DNA of 64,000 nucleotides from Primulina eburnea (Eukaryota; Streptophyta; Magnoliopsida; Lamiales; Gesneriaceae): positions 28,676,277 to 28,740,276 of the forward strand of contig NC_133105.1 in NCBI RefSeq assembly GCF_022965805.1, written 5' to 3'. How positions within the stretch are numbered: the first letter of the stretch is position 1; each line of letters begins with the position of its first letter. Made by a program: the position numbers and the translations under genes. The notes below the pieces were generated by a model. The model saw only the letters and a program-made list of their open reading frames with translations. It made no database searches and was not told the origin of the DNA. Positions 1-12,192 of the stretch are shown piece after piece.

Positions 1-2105
1 ATTCAATACAGCCAACTATCATTAAATCTGTTGCTCTCGATCTAGGACATATTCAATCCTCGACCTCAAATACCAATCATCAGCATCCGATGTTGGTTTA
101 TGACATCTGTTCTTTCTGAACTAACTTCATTTTCCTTCGAATTTTCTTCAAAAGAAATCTGTAGTATTCAGTGTATACTACCTTATCTATAACTATATTA
201 TTACCAATCTGGTAGGCTGATAGGTATTGTCATGCAGTGATATAAGTCATATCAACTAGTGCTAACATCCAGCACTAAGGCTATACCAAAATCTTCTAAT
301 ATCTGGATAACCCATTCTGACGGTCTGTCACTCTGTAAAACCATCTACGAGAGAGTTTATGATCTATTCTGTCACGAATACAAACTCCAGCAAAATCACA
401 ATCTGACATAATCTACTGTGGTATTCTAATCTTTCTGACCACTTCTCTGACACCAATCTGTGTCATTTGGTCATGTTTGCACGTTATCTGGTACAAACCA
501 ATAGATATAGATTGACCAATCTGTCAATCATAATCATATTATCTTACAATCTGTAAAAAAAAAATGACGGTACTGTCATTACGAAAGCCATAGAAATGTA
601 CTCTCATTTCTATTTAGAACTATACAATTCTGTAATAAATCTTCTGATTTCTATCTTTCTTTCTTTTCTGTTAGCATTTCAGACATATCAGTATAATTTC
701 TGCCAACATTTCCGTACAATTTCTGTCATAGCTGATCTAATCTTTTTATATCAAAACTATCTGTTCGAATATAATACATTCACAGTCATCAGAATGAAAA
801 CTGAATCCACTACGGTACATTTCTGACCCTATCTGTGATTTCAGATCCGAACTACTGACATAAACAATCAGTTAATAACATAAATAAAAGAAAATATACC
901 TACCTGGTATTCGGCTCTGACTATCTATATCAAGCTTTGCTGTACAATTCTGACACATTTTGAGATCACAAGATAATCCATCTCATACAAAACACAGAAT
1001 CACATATCTGTTACTCTGTTCTGATTATTACAATCAAGTTCTGAACATTCTGATCCCATTCTTGAATTACTGTAACTCTTGAATTCAACTCTGATTCAAT
1101 TGAACTGTATATATTCCCTCTAGTTTACACTAATCTGTAGCATATACAGATTCAAAACACATTAATATCAAATCAAAGATGAAATATCAATATCCTATAC
1201 AGATCTAGTGAGTTCAATGAACTCATAAAACAAGGATTTCTGATAAACATCTTCATGTCATTCTGATCAACTGTTATATCTCATCTGCCAATAAAATATG
1301 CTCCTCAAAACAATATAGGATGTCTCAAATACTGATTTAGAGCAATGACAATACTCAGCAGATATAAAACCACAGTCGAATAGAATAATTTGCCAAATCA
1401 GACAAAATACATTTCTGACATTTCTAAACTTTCTGATATCGATATCTTATCGGTTACTGATCGCAATCTCAACTGTATCAAAATTAATCTGTATACTAAC
1501 TTCAGATAACACGTATTCTGAATACAATCTGTCTCAAGCGGGATTCTTATCAATTTCTGTATACAATCATCACAGTTCTCAGAATATTCAATACAATCTT
1601 CAGATATTCTATTCAATCAATCAGATGCTGCAAATATATCAAAATCTCATAGATATATAATAAGCATACAATCATCAGAACATCTCTGAATATACTGACA
1701 TATGTCAAAGAGAAACACTAAATCAGATGTACTCCTGGTCAATACTCTTCTACTGATCTTTCAATTCATTCTGTACCATTCTGTACATTTAATATCATTC
1801 TGTACTGAATTCTAAAACAACAATCAATAACTGATCTGAATTCAATTCTGAAATCTATCTGTCTGATATAAAGCATATATAAAATCTAATCTAGGCAAAC
1901 ATCTGCCAACTTGTATATCACTGGCAAATCTGCCAATGTTAGGCTCGATTTCAGTAGATCTACTGAATACATAAGGATACCATCTGTTCCTTTCTGTATT
2001 AATCGAGTCATAGACAACATGGATACTAAAGGAATTCTAAATCTAGAATCTTCATCATGGTATCTCCACTGCTCAGTCATCTCTAGTCTAACTCTTACCA
2101 TTTCT
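1..2105 (-). pseudogene. Decayed pol of element A (lineage I chromovirus)
   Basis: This is the heavily mutated polymerase region of a minus-strand Ty3/gypsy element. The best-preserved piece (2101-1886) matches the segment between protease and reverse transcriptase of element H: the run SVDLLKSS followed by LADLP is recognisable. Near 301-335 the complement still reads QSDRPSEWVIQ, a decayed form of the integrase motif [10 protein letters not shown], and about 398-424 reads MSDCDF, a relic of the SDRDP aspartate motif. Between these only short matches to RT can be followed. Stops and indels are frequent, so no protein is possible. The pol order on the minus strand agrees with the gag remnant at 2448-3347. 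The 3' LTR would lie left of base 1. Confidence 0.65.
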
Positions 2106-2447
2106 GGACAAATTCTACAATATGTTTGTACTTGTTCAGCATATACATCTCAATAATGCGTTCAAATCAGAAAACACAAGTACATCATAATCTATTTCTA
2201 TTTCATTTTCATCTTACTGTAGTATACAATCTATACAGAAATCTCTGATATTAACATTTCCTCAACAAGCAAGGACATCAATACTACAGTACATACAGAC
2301 CCAACAGATACAGCATATCTCCATGCAACTCAGTCAAAGATATTCTTAACAAATGCATTAGTATATATCAATACATATGCAATAGAATCATAAAGAATAG
2401 TACCTGTTGTGAATTCTGGATCTGTGTTTTCAATTGAACTCTGTTTC

Positions 2448-3347
2448 CTACAATCTTCGGGAACGCTTCTGGGGACAAACTTTAGCAAAGTGTCCCGGCT
2501 GTCCACAAATATTGCATCTACCAGTCACTCCCTGGCATTGCTCGGTGGGATGTCTCCCTCCGCAACTCCTGCAATATACTCCAGTATAGCTTGGACCCGA
2601 AACGCTGGAGCTAGATGAGCCGCTTTCTAGTTTCTTGAATGGTTTCTTCCGAGCTTTCAGCAAATCTTGCTTTCCACTCGTACTGCCACGCTAAATTCGA
2701 AGAGGGGATTGCTGTGTTTGAGGTGGCTTCACACACAACCTTGTCAATTGTCTAATCAGACTCGCCTCTGCTCTCTTCGCTCGACTCAGGATGTCAGCAA
2801 AATGGTAAGGTCGCCGTAAATTCATAAATGCAGCTACCTCCGAATTCAACCCTCTGATGAACTGATTCACTACAGCTTCATCATTTCCAGCTATCTGAGG
2901 AGGAAAACGCAGTAGAGTCGAGAATTTAGCAGCATATTGGTCAATATTCAGCTGCCCTTGGCTCAAATTCTCAAACTCTAATTTCTTGTTCTCTCGGTAC
3001 GAGACAGGGAAAAATCTTCGATAAAATTCAGTTCTGAATATTTCCCACGAAATCACTGTACCTCTCTGTGCCTACATTCTTCTACTGGTAATCCACCAAC
3101 TCCTGGCGGCTTCTCGTAACTGGTAAGGCACCATTTTAACCCTCTGTTCATCTGTACAATCAAGTAAATCAAACAAGATTTCTATATCATCAAACCAGTT
3201 CTGACAATCTTCAAATGTCTCGGTACTACTCAGAATCGGCGGCTGTAATAATTCAAATTCTTTCATCTTTTCTTCTAGCTGAGCTTCTGATGCATCTAGC
3301 TGTTCAGACGAAGTACTACCCCTTTCTGGAAATCTCCGAGGCGGTAT
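2448..3347 (-). pseudogene. Decayed gag of element A
   Basis: Gag capsid-nucleocapsid relic. The frames at 3266-3072, 3056-2691 and 2663-2448 together give the Gag order seen in elements D, F and H: a WFDDIEILF segment, a [17 protein letters not shown] segment, an FNQ/FIRGLN-type segment, then two CCHC zinc knuckles (CRSCGGRHPTEQC and CNICGQPGHFAKVC, about 2480-2580). Reading upstream, the expected start is ATA at 3347-3345 followed by PPRRFPERGSTSS, where relatives have ATG-PPRR, so the start codon itself is lost. A frame break lies near 3057-3071. The region between this and pol (2106-2447) is too degraded to follow. Confidence 0.75.
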
Positions 3348-3703
3348 ATCTGAATGTCAAACAAATCAATACACAATCTGTATAATCTGTCTCAGCCCTC
3401 CTCTGATCATATACCTCTGATTCAGACTCGGTTCTGATCCAGGCTTAGTAATTACATGCTGCAATCAACTCAGATAACAAACAACATGTAATAGGGAAAG
3501 CAATAAATCATGCTAGCACACACAATGTAAATCAACATTGAAATAATTCTCATGCTAGCAATCACATGCAAGGAAAGAAATTCAATCTACCCCGCTCATT
3601 CTCTTCTATCTCAATCTAACTCAATCTAAAGGTTCTATCAGTTCTGACTATCTCGATCTAAAGGATCTATCGCTCTGATAATCTAAGTCTAAAGGAACTA
3701 TCA

Positions 3704-3715
3704 GCTCTGATACCA
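3704..3715 (-). promoter_or_regulatory. Primer binding site of element A (initiator-Met tRNA)
   Basis: The minus strand reads TGGTATCAGAGC, complementary to the 3' end of plant initiator-Met tRNA by established knowledge. It is separated by 5 bases (ACAGG) from the LTR end GGGTCCCCACA. The untranslated leader 3348-3703 lies between it and gag and holds no ORF. Confidence 0.85.
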
Positions 3716-3720
3716 CCTGT

Positions 3721-3897
3721 TGTGGGGACCCGGACGCTAATCATCTTCTTAATCATCGTTGGGATTAAATTATCAGTTCTGATAAAACAGGGTCTAATAA
3801 TTTTTCTTTTTAAAATGTAAATGCGGAAGGTAATGGCATCTAATAATATACATATCTGTATAAAACTACATTTCAGTATAAGGTACAACACTGTACA
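3721..3897 (-). repeat. 5' LTR of element A, primer-site-proximal piece
   Basis: The last 177 bases of a lineage I LTR in minus orientation. It matches the end of solo LTR C (about 29158-29346) with many substitutions, including the terminal GCGTCCGGGTCCCCACA. It is interrupted at 3898 by element B'. The matching upstream part of the same LTR resumes at 5892. Confidence 0.75.
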
Positions 3898-5505
3898 TGT
3901 GACACCCTGACCCGTTACAATAAAAATACAGCGGAATTTAAAATTTACTTTCAAATAAAATATGGAAGGAGTTTCAAAATACATTTCATAAAAATGTTTA
4001 CAAAATAGCAATACATGATCATTTAAATGACATAACAAAATACAAAATATCATTCTTATGATCATGTCAAAATCTTCCTTCCAACGGTGCATGCATATGA
4101 CCCCTATCCACAGTCAACGTCCAGGGCCTCCACTCTGATCTGCATCACATGAAAATAACTGAAATGAGAATAAATCTCAGCAAGTGGAACTCTAACATAG
4201 CAATGATACATAGTATACTCTGTAAAACATGGCTTTTAAATCATAAATACCATCAACTCTGAAACGTGAATACTGTAGCAATAACTGTAGCAATAGCATA
4301 TCAATAAGATAGCAATAAGATGGTATTCTCTTTTCTCTGGTTGGATTGATATCAATAGTATCTCTGCTCTGGTGCTAATATCCCTATCGATATAAACCGA
4401 TAACTCTGAGGGATAAAAGACTATGGTCGATGATCATCTAATTGCATGCAATGCTCTGACTATGATTAATCAATCCAATAAAACATTTGAACTCTGAATA
4501 GCATTTAAGGCCGTCCTTTCACAATCTCATATTTTCTCTTGTATTCCCTTTTAACAATAGTGAGATATATAATACCTCCAATAGATAATCAATGAAATCA
4601 ATACATAACAATGGATCAATGAAAGGGAACATCACTTTAAAATCTTTAAAACACAATACATATAATATCATGTGAGCAAAAAGGATGAAATTCCACTTAC
4701 AAACCAATAGAACACCTCCAAACTAACTCTTGGTACCCCACCTACAACAATAATCCATAAACAACACCAATATCAACTCTATATCCACAAATACAATTCA
4801 AATAATCCATTAAACCAACAATAACAACACCCTATAACAACTCATCTCCAAAAACCATGATAGAATCGAACCAAAAACTTACCTAAGCTTCCTTATACCA
4901 CGGAGAACGTCGATCTCAAGTCGGAAATCCAAATAAACCCATGAATCAAAGGTAGGAAGCAATAGAAAATGAAGAAAACCCTTGTTCTAGAGAGGAAAAT
5001 CGAGAAATGAAGATAGAAGATAAGGTAGGTATGGCCAACAACTCCCAAAAAGCAACTTAAAAACACGCCCATACCTTCACCGCGGGTGCGGTCACACAAG
5101 CACCGCGGGTGCGCTATGCCTTCGGCCAACCAACAAAATCCCATGCACGAAAACCGCGGGTGCGGTGCTGCAATTACCGCGGGTGCGGTGCACACCGCGG
5201 GTGCGGTCCTTGCACTGCCACGGGTGCGGTGATGCCACGGCCTTCAAATTCTAAAATGATGAACAGTACACCGCGGGGGCACTCCTCTAAGAGCGCGGGT
5301 GCACTCAAGCTACGGCAATGAACAGTACCAATGCAACTAAAATCAATCCGAAATGCTGAAACGAACAATCAACACCAACTAATACCTCAAAACAATAATA
5401 CCCAATAATACTATGGCCCAAAACACAACTCTAAACATCTAATCACATAACCCAAATAAACAAGTAAAGCTTAAACCGTACCGTACACCGGGCTCGGCTA
5501 TTACA
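3898..5505 (-). repeat. 3' LTR of element B' (lineage II)
   Basis: A complete minus-strand LTR of 1608 bases, TGTAATAGCCGAGCCC at 5505 to GGTGTCACA at 3898. It aligns end to end with the LTRs of element B. The purine tract next to it (complement of 5506-5520) and the chromodomain fragment beyond it show this is the 3' LTR. It carries an array of the dyad ACCGCACCCGCGGT (see 5079-5306). The five bases left of it (3893-3897, GTACA) would be one copy of the target duplication; the partner is lost in the gap. Confidence 0.85.
5079..5306 (-). promoter_or_regulatory. Dyad array in the B' LTR
   Basis: Seven or more copies of ACCGCACCCGCGGT and close variants (seen here as the complement), irregularly spaced by roughly 10-45 bases in an AT-rich LTR. 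The position, in the upstream part of the LTR, suggests U3. A regulatory role is inference. Confidence 0.55.
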
Positions 5506-5545
5506 ATCTCCCCTCCTTAGAAGAATTTCGTCCGCGAAATTGACG

Positions 5546-5866
5546 TCACTGTACGAACAACTCAGGATACTTCTCTCTCATCTCATCCTCTGGTTCCCAC
5601 GTAGCCTCTTCTATCAAATGGTTCCTCCAAAGGACTTTAACGATGACGATCTCTTTGTTCCTCAATACTCTGACTGTGCGATCCAAAATCTGGACCGGAA
5701 TCTCTTGGTACGTCAAATTCGGCGTCAAGTCCAATGGCTCGTGGCGAAGAACATGGGAAGGATCTGCAATATACTTCCTGAGCATCGAAACATGAAACAC
5801 ATTATGGACTCTGTCAAGATCGGGCAGTAGGGCTAATCTGTAGGCTCGGTCACCAAAACTCGTCAA
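5546..5866 (-). pseudogene. C-terminal integrase/chromodomain fragment of B'
   Basis: The C-terminal piece of a lineage II polyprotein, about 107 residues, running into the N gap. It reads [20 protein letters not shown] and continues through [14 protein letters not shown] to [21 protein letters not shown], nearly identical to the end of element B's polyprotein. In this family the segment is the chromodomain that guides integration to particular chromatin (established for chromoviruses). The stop codon and the 40 bases to the LTR match B. One substitution, LLPDL for LPPDL, is visible. The upstream part is missing from the assembly, so intactness of the whole gene cannot be judged. Confidence 0.8.
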
Positions 5867-5891
5867 NNNNNNNNNNNNNNNNNNNNNNNNN
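5867..5891. other. Assembly gap (25 N)
   Basis: Twenty-five N. The flanks are B' coding sequence on the left and element A LTR on the right, so the gap replaces the rest of B' and part of the A LTR (see findings). Confidence 0.98.
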
Positions 5892-6273
5892 CTGAACAAG
5901 ATACAAATCAATTCATGTCATCGATATCACAATATAATTGAAATCATATCTGAATCTGATCAATCTAAATCAAATGATGTTTCGACGGCATAACAATACA
6001 ATCTTAATAACCCCGTCAATCTGAACATCGCATATATAATACTGGAACTCATAATCTGTGTCAATACAATTCATATTCTGAATACTAACACAATCTGATA
6101 TTGAATCTCAGTCAATATCTCGCGCATATGCGCGAGGGCTTCTGGACCCCTCGCGCATATGCGCGTGTTTCTTCGCGCATGTGCGCCGGTCATTTCTTTT
6201 GAGATGTTCAGCCGAACATCTCGCGATGTTCGGTTGAACATCTTGGCTTATATTGTAACGATGCCCGACTTCT
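5892..6273 (-). repeat. 5' LTR of element A, upstream piece, rearranged
   Basis: Bases 5892 to about 6112 match solo LTR C (about 28008-28232) in reverse complement, including the phrase TATGCCGTC and the TTAGATTGATCAGATTCAGA block. Beyond that, 6113-6273 has a GC-rich dyad array and no match to C, and it abuts element D's integrase at about 6273/6274 without a clear TG terminus. Some 600 bases of the C-type LTR are therefore missing here. Confidence 0.6.
6119..6190 (-). promoter_or_regulatory. CGCGCATATGCGCG dyad array
   Basis: Three units of a perfect or near-perfect palindrome, CTCGCGCATATGCGCGAG and shorter variants, in the element A LTR. They occupy the place where other lineage I LTRs carry ACCGCACCCGCGGT. 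Confidence 0.5.
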
Positions 6274-9200
6274 TCTAGTACTACAGCTCTTAGCATGTCC
6301 TCTAAAGTCTGGATAGTCCGCTCTAACTGTCCGTCCGTCTGAGGATGATAAGCAGTGCTCAGGTGTAAAGTCGTACCTAGAGCCTGCTGCAAGCTGTGCC
6401 AAAAGTGAGAATTAAATTGTGGATCACGATCTGATACGATCGACTTCGGCACACCGTGCAATCTAACGACCTCTCTGACATACAACTCTGCCATCTGATC
6501 GTGTCGATAGGTCATTCTGTACGGAATAAAGCACGCTGATTTGGGCAGTCTGTCTATCACAACCCAAATCGCGTCACAGCCCCGCGAAGATCGAGGTAAC
6601 TTCGTCACGAAATCCATGGAAATGTGGTCCCATTTCCATTCAGGAATAGATAAACTCTGAAGTAAACCTCCGGGCTTCTTTCTTTCTGCTTCCACCTGTT
6701 GGCAATTCAAACATTTAGACACAAATTCTGTAATATCTGTCTTCATCTGCTTCCACCAGAATTGCGTCTTCAAATCATTGTACATCTTCCTGCCACCAGG
6801 ATGAATGCTAAACCGACTATAGTGTGCCTCTGCCATAATCTGTCTTCTCAAATCGAGAACATTTGGCACTACTAAACGGTTATTCACATACAGAATAGAA
6901 TCCCTAACCTGATACTCTGATATATGACCAGCTCTGACCATATCAATCGATTTCTAAATGCTCGGATCAGTTCTCTGTGCCTCTTTAACCCTCAAAATCA
7001 AATCTGGCTCAATCTGAATCGCAGCAAGTCGCAACGGTCTACTTTCTGTATCAAATGTCAACCCAGACAAGCAACAATCCTCTACTAAATTCGATACACC
7101 TACTGTCGATAAGGAAAGAGCACATACCTTTCGACTCAAGGCGTCTGCCGCTGCATTCGACTTTCCTGGATAGTACTTGATCTCGCAATCAAAATCTTTC
7201 AGCAAATCAAGCCATCGTCGCTGCCTCATATTCAACTCTGACTGAGAAAAGAGATACTTCAGGCTCTTATGATCGGAATAGATTTCAAATTTCTCGCCAT
7301 ATAGATAATGACGCCAGATCATCAAGGCAAAGACAATCGCCGCCAATTCAAGATCATGAATCGGATAACGAGTCTCGTGCGGCTTCAGCTGTCTAGAGGC
7401 GTACGCTATCACGTGCCCTCGCTGCATAAGAACACATCCTAGCCCTCTGTGAGATGCGTCACAATATACAACAAACTCACCTGTACCTGAAGGAATCGTC
7501 AAGACAGGCGCACTAATCAGCCTCTTCTTCAACTCCACAAAACTGGCTTCACAATCTTCGGACCACACAAATGGCATGTTCTTCTGTGTCAACTGGGTGA
7601 TAGGCTTTTTTATACTGGAGAAATCTCAGATAAAACGACGATAATACCCGGATAGACCCATGAAACTGCGTATCTCTGGTACAGAAGTCGGTCTCGGCCA
7701 ACTGATCACAGCCTCAACTTTACTCGGATCTACCGCAATACCATCTCCAGATATAATGTGCCCCAGAAAGACAACCTGTTTCAGCCAGAATTCGCACTTG
7801 GACAATTTGGCGTATAACTGCTCTTTTCTCAAAGTCTGCAATACAATCCTCAGATGACCTGCATGTTCAGTCAGACTTTTCGAATACACCAAAATATCAT
7901 CAATAAACACAATCACAAAATCGTCTAAATATCTCTGAAAGATGCGGTTCATCAAACTCATAAATACCGCTGGTGCATTCTTCAAACCGAAAGGCATAAC
8001 AACAAACTCATAATGTCCATACTTGGTTCGGAATGCAGTCTTCGGAATATCAACGTCTCTAACTCGGAGCTGATGATACCCTGATCTCAAATCAATCTTC
8101 GAGTATACAGAAGATCCCTGTAACTGATCAAACAGATCGTCGATGTGAGGCAAAGGATACTTGTTCTTCACTGTTGCCTTGTTTAACTGTCTGTAATCAA
8201 TACATAACCGTATCGAACCATCTTTCTTCCGAACAAATAGCACCGAAGCACCCCAAGGTGATACACTCGGTCTAATGTATCCCTTGGACAGAAGGTCTTC
8301 CAACTGTGCTTTCAACTCTTTCAGCTCTATCGGTGCCATCCTATACGGAGCTCTCGAAATAGGAACACTGCCTGGCACAAGATCTATGCTGAAATCAACC
8401 TCTCGAACTGGAGGCAACCCCGGAATCTCATCAGGGAAGACATTTGCAAACTCGCAAACCACTGGCAGATCTGCCAATGCTGGGCTCGACTTCAGTAGAT
8501 CTACTGAATATACGAGAAAGCCCTCTGCTCCTCTCTGAAGCAATCTACTCATAGTCAGAGCAGATACAAAAGGAATCCGAGATCTGGAACCCTTGCCGTA
8601 GAATTTCCACTCATCTGTCATCTCGGGTCTGAATCTGGCAATCTTGTGGAAACAATCTACAGTGGCCCTGTACTTGGTTAACATGTCTATGCCAACTATA
8701 CAGTCAAAATCAGCTAAACCAAGTACTATACAACCCAGATCAATCTCATGCCCCTCAAACTGAAGCATACATTGTCTAACAGTAGTCACAGATATCAAAC
8801 CACTTCCCAACGGAGAGGTGATAGACACTACCATAGACAAAGACTCAACAGGCAATGAATGTCTCAATGAAAAATATTCAGATATAAATGTATGGGATGC
8901 ACCTGTATCTATCAACACATATGCAGGATAACCGCAAAGGAAACAGTTACCTGCAATGACATCATATGGTGCCTCCTGCGCCTGCTCCTCTGTCAGCGCA
9001 AACACCCTAGCCTGCTGTCTAGGAGGTTGACTCACTGTCTGACTACCTCCTGGTCTCTGCTGAGTCTGTGTAGATGGTGGCTGGAAGGAGTGTACAGAGG
9101 ATGCCTGTCTCTCCATCTGTGGCACTGGTGCTAATGACCCTGTACTCTGGAATCGTTGTGCACTTCTCTGGGGACAAACTCTGGCAAAGTGTCCCTGTTG

Positions 9201-10097
9201 CCTACAGATGTTGCAGCATCCCATAACCCCTTGACATTGCTCCGTGGCATGTCGCCCTCCGCACGAACTGCAATATGCGCCACTATAATCTGAACCCTGA
9301 CCTCTCTGTCGAGATCCACTTGAGCTCGATGAACTACTCCCGGATTTCTTAAACTGCTTGCCCTTAGCCTTCAGAAATTCCTTCTTGCCGCTACTACCGG
9401 ATCCACTGTCAAATCGAGGAGGAGGTGGTGGAAACTATACGTTAGTGGGCTGTGGCTGTCTCTGCCCCTGAACACTGTAAGAAGCGCCTCGCTGCCTGAT
9501 CAGGCCAGCCTCTGCTCCCTTCGCTCGATTCAGTGCCTCTGAAAAAGTATTAGGCCGTCCCGTGTTCACCAAGGTAAAGACATCTGGATTCAACCCGTTG
9601 ATGAACTGATCGGCCACTGCCTCGTCGTTCCCTGCCACATGAGGTGCAAATCGTAGCAATGCAGAAAATTTAGCAACATACTCCTCGATGTTCCACTGTC
9701 CCTGCCTCAGATTCGCAAATTCAGTTCCTTTATCTTTTCGGTAGGAGACGGGGAATAAACGCTGATAGAACTCATCCTTGAAGACTTTCCACGTAATTTC
9801 AATGTCTCGGTGCTCCAAGGCTCTCTTCGCAGTCAACCACCAGCTCTTTGCAACCTCTTGCAGCTGATGCCCTACCAATTTCACACGTCGCTCATCAGTA
9901 TATGCCAAAGACTCAAACAATATCTCGATATCATCAAGCCAGCTGTCGCACTCTACTGCACTCTCTGTGCCCTTCAGCGTAGGAGGATGGAAAGACTGAA
10001 ACCTCTTCAGTAAGGTCTTCATTGGCGTGGCGGTGACATCCATCTGTGCACCGGATGTGCTACCCTGCTCTGGCTGTGGTATACGTCTAGGCGGCAT
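6274..10097 (-). pseudogene. gag-pol of element D, three nonsense codons, 3' truncated
   Basis: Ty3/gypsy chromovirus polyprotein, lineage I, closest to element H. It starts at ATG 10097 ([11 protein letters not shown]). In order: capsid, zinc knuckles ([14 protein letters not shown], about 9220-9180), protease ([13 protein letters not shown]), reverse transcriptase (CIDYRQLNK; catalytic FIDDIL intact), RNase H ([20 protein letters not shown]), integrase zinc finger (H-H-C-C intact) and DDE core up to [14 protein letters not shown]. The frame is open apart from three in-frame stops: TAG 9437-9435, TGA 7628-7626 and TAG 6956-6954, where H has CAG, CGA and CAG. Homology stops at about 6274, so the integrase C-terminus and chromodomain are absent; sequence beyond is element A's LTR. 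Confidence 0.88.
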
Positions 10098-10342
10098 AAA
10101 TTTGATTATCAAACTGATTAGTACACAATCAATATCATCTGTCTCATCCCTCCTTTGATCATAAAACTCTGATCGAGAATCGGTTCTGATTCAGGCTTGA
10201 CAAGTATATGCTGTAAATCAATTCAGATAATGCAACAACATATAATAGGGAAAGCAATAAATCATTCTAGCACATCAAAAGCAAGGAAGATGACTCGATC
10301 TACCCCGCTCATTCTATTCTATCTCAGTCTACAGAACCCACT

Positions 10343-10354
10343 GCTCTGATACCA
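10343..10354 (-). promoter_or_regulatory. Primer binding site of element D
   Basis: Complement reads TGGTATCAGAGC, initiator-Met tRNA type, five bases inside the LTR. The leader 10098-10342 between it and gag is untranslated and similar to that of element H. Confidence 0.88.
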
Positions 10355-10359
10355 CCTGT

Positions 10360-12192
10360 TGTGGGGACCCGGGCTCTAACTCAATTCTTTTGGGATTTAT
10401 TGGATCTTTGCTCAAAATGTGGGTCAAAATTTTGCTTTTAACATTAATTCAAATGTATAATTAAAGCATAACATGTCTTTATATTAATTAAACAACATAA
10501 TGTACATACAAATCTGTCTAGTACAATCATACGCTAGTGTTTAAATACCAACTACAAACATAAGTAGTCCAAGTCTAATAAGCAAACACTAGAAATCTTC
10601 ACCGCCCGAGATCTCCACGCTATCATCAATCTCTCATCTAGCTCGAGACCCAGATCCTGCCCCACCTGTTGACATGCACACATACAGACACGACAACAGC
10701 CGGATAACTCCGGTGAGAACAAATCCCAGTATAAAACATGGATGCATGCAATGTAATAATCATGTACAAAAGCATAACATATATCAAGTAACATGAATGA
10801 AAATCTAAGCATGCAAAGGAATACAAATCTGTATTCAATCTCTAGTTCTTGACTCGATTCATTTCTACTCTAGGGATCCCGGTGTGAATAAGACGGTTTG
10901 TCACCTACCCAACCACTCGGGGTGACGGTACGTCTTATTCCTAGACTTCGGTCAACTCTGTATCGAGGGTCTACACATAGAGTAAATCTACTACTATGCG
11001 TCGATACACCGAAACATCTAGTTTTGGCCGATCTGCCAACATCTCCTATCTCAGGACTCGAATATAACTCAATAAATAAGACATTACATAATCAAATGTA
11101 ATAACAATCTAGTATGTGATTTAGGGAAACTCGTATCAAATCTGAATCGAGTTGTGCAATCCCGTGACCACATGAATTATACCTTTCTTGTCGAATAGTC
11201 GGTGTCGTAATCGGAGTCTTGCGTTCACAATAGCCAATACAAATCTGAAATGGCATAATCAATGTGCTATAAATATCAAAACACAACTCAAACAATCTTG
11301 TGCAATTCAATAATCAGTCTCGGTATAAAATTGACGACATAACGACGTACTTCTTCCATACCGATAACTCAACAACACCATGCTCAATATCAACAATTCA
11401 TAATTTCATCAAAACACAATATCATACTGAAATTATTCCATCTCAACTCAATAAATATGCTGGAAAATCGAAACAACGTCATACGGTATCTGAAAATCTA
11501 TCCGGTAGCAATTCTATCCTCACCATGAGCATAAGAACACATAATCATAATCATATCAACATTTCCCCAACATGTATATTTCGAAACATGCTGAAACATA
11601 ACAAAACTTACTTCCTTTTGTAGCCAATGATGCAAGGATCAATAATCTCTACTCGGATTCAAAATCGAATGCACAAATCTTTCAAAACCAATGTTCTCAT
11701 CTACCTTGAAGCTTAAGGATTCTTTGGAGGAGAGGAGAGGTTCTTGTGTCTGAATGAAAGCTGAAATGAAGACAACACATTAAGTATGCATGGCCTAAGA
11801 CAAGTGTTATTATTTTTCTCTTGACACGCACAACCGCGGGTGCGGTATCTCAGGACCGCGGGTGCGCTATGCTCTCGGCAGCCCTTTCATTTTCTGAAAT
11901 TCATTGACCGCGGGTGCGGTTTCTGCAAGACCGCGGGTGCGGTATGGGTTCGGTACAAATTTCACAAATCTGATATAAAGACTGCGGTTGCGGTCATGTT
12001 CTTACCGCGGGTGCGGTCTTGTTTCGAATAAAATTTGCCAACTTTTGTCCATACACCGCGGGTGCGGTGTTTCCTAGCACTGCAGGTGCGGTGTGGCTTC
12101 GACCTGTTTTCACAAATTCTCATTTTTATGTTATGCATTCTCACCTCTTCAATTCTATCATCAATGACCACTGATAATTCTCGAGCCTTACA
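10360..12192 (-). repeat. 5' LTR of element D
   Basis: A 1833-base LTR, TGTAAGGCTCGAG at 12192 to GGGTCCCCACA at 10360, same family as the LTRs of element H. It contains the dyad array 11833-12093, the paired AATAAGACG/CGTCTTATT stem near 10889-10945 and the CACCGGAGTTATCCGGCTG block. The flank 12193-12197 (TTTAC) would be a target-site copy; its partner is not in the window. Confidence 0.85.
11833..12093 (-). promoter_or_regulatory. Dyad array in the D LTR
   Basis: About eight copies of ACCGCACCCGCGGT (here as its complement ACCGCGGGTGCGGT), including mutated ones such as ACTGCAGGTGCGGT. AT-rich sequence lies on both sides. Confidence 0.55.

Noticed and set aside
5546..5911. 121-codon ORF running through the N gap
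   Set aside because: The part translated across N and beyond (5867-5911) joins unrelated sequences; only 5546-5866 is coding relic.
6108..6290. C-terminal extension of element D's integrase frame to 6108
   Set aside because: The reading after MLRAVVLE enters element A's LTR and its palindrome array; it is a chimeric artefact.
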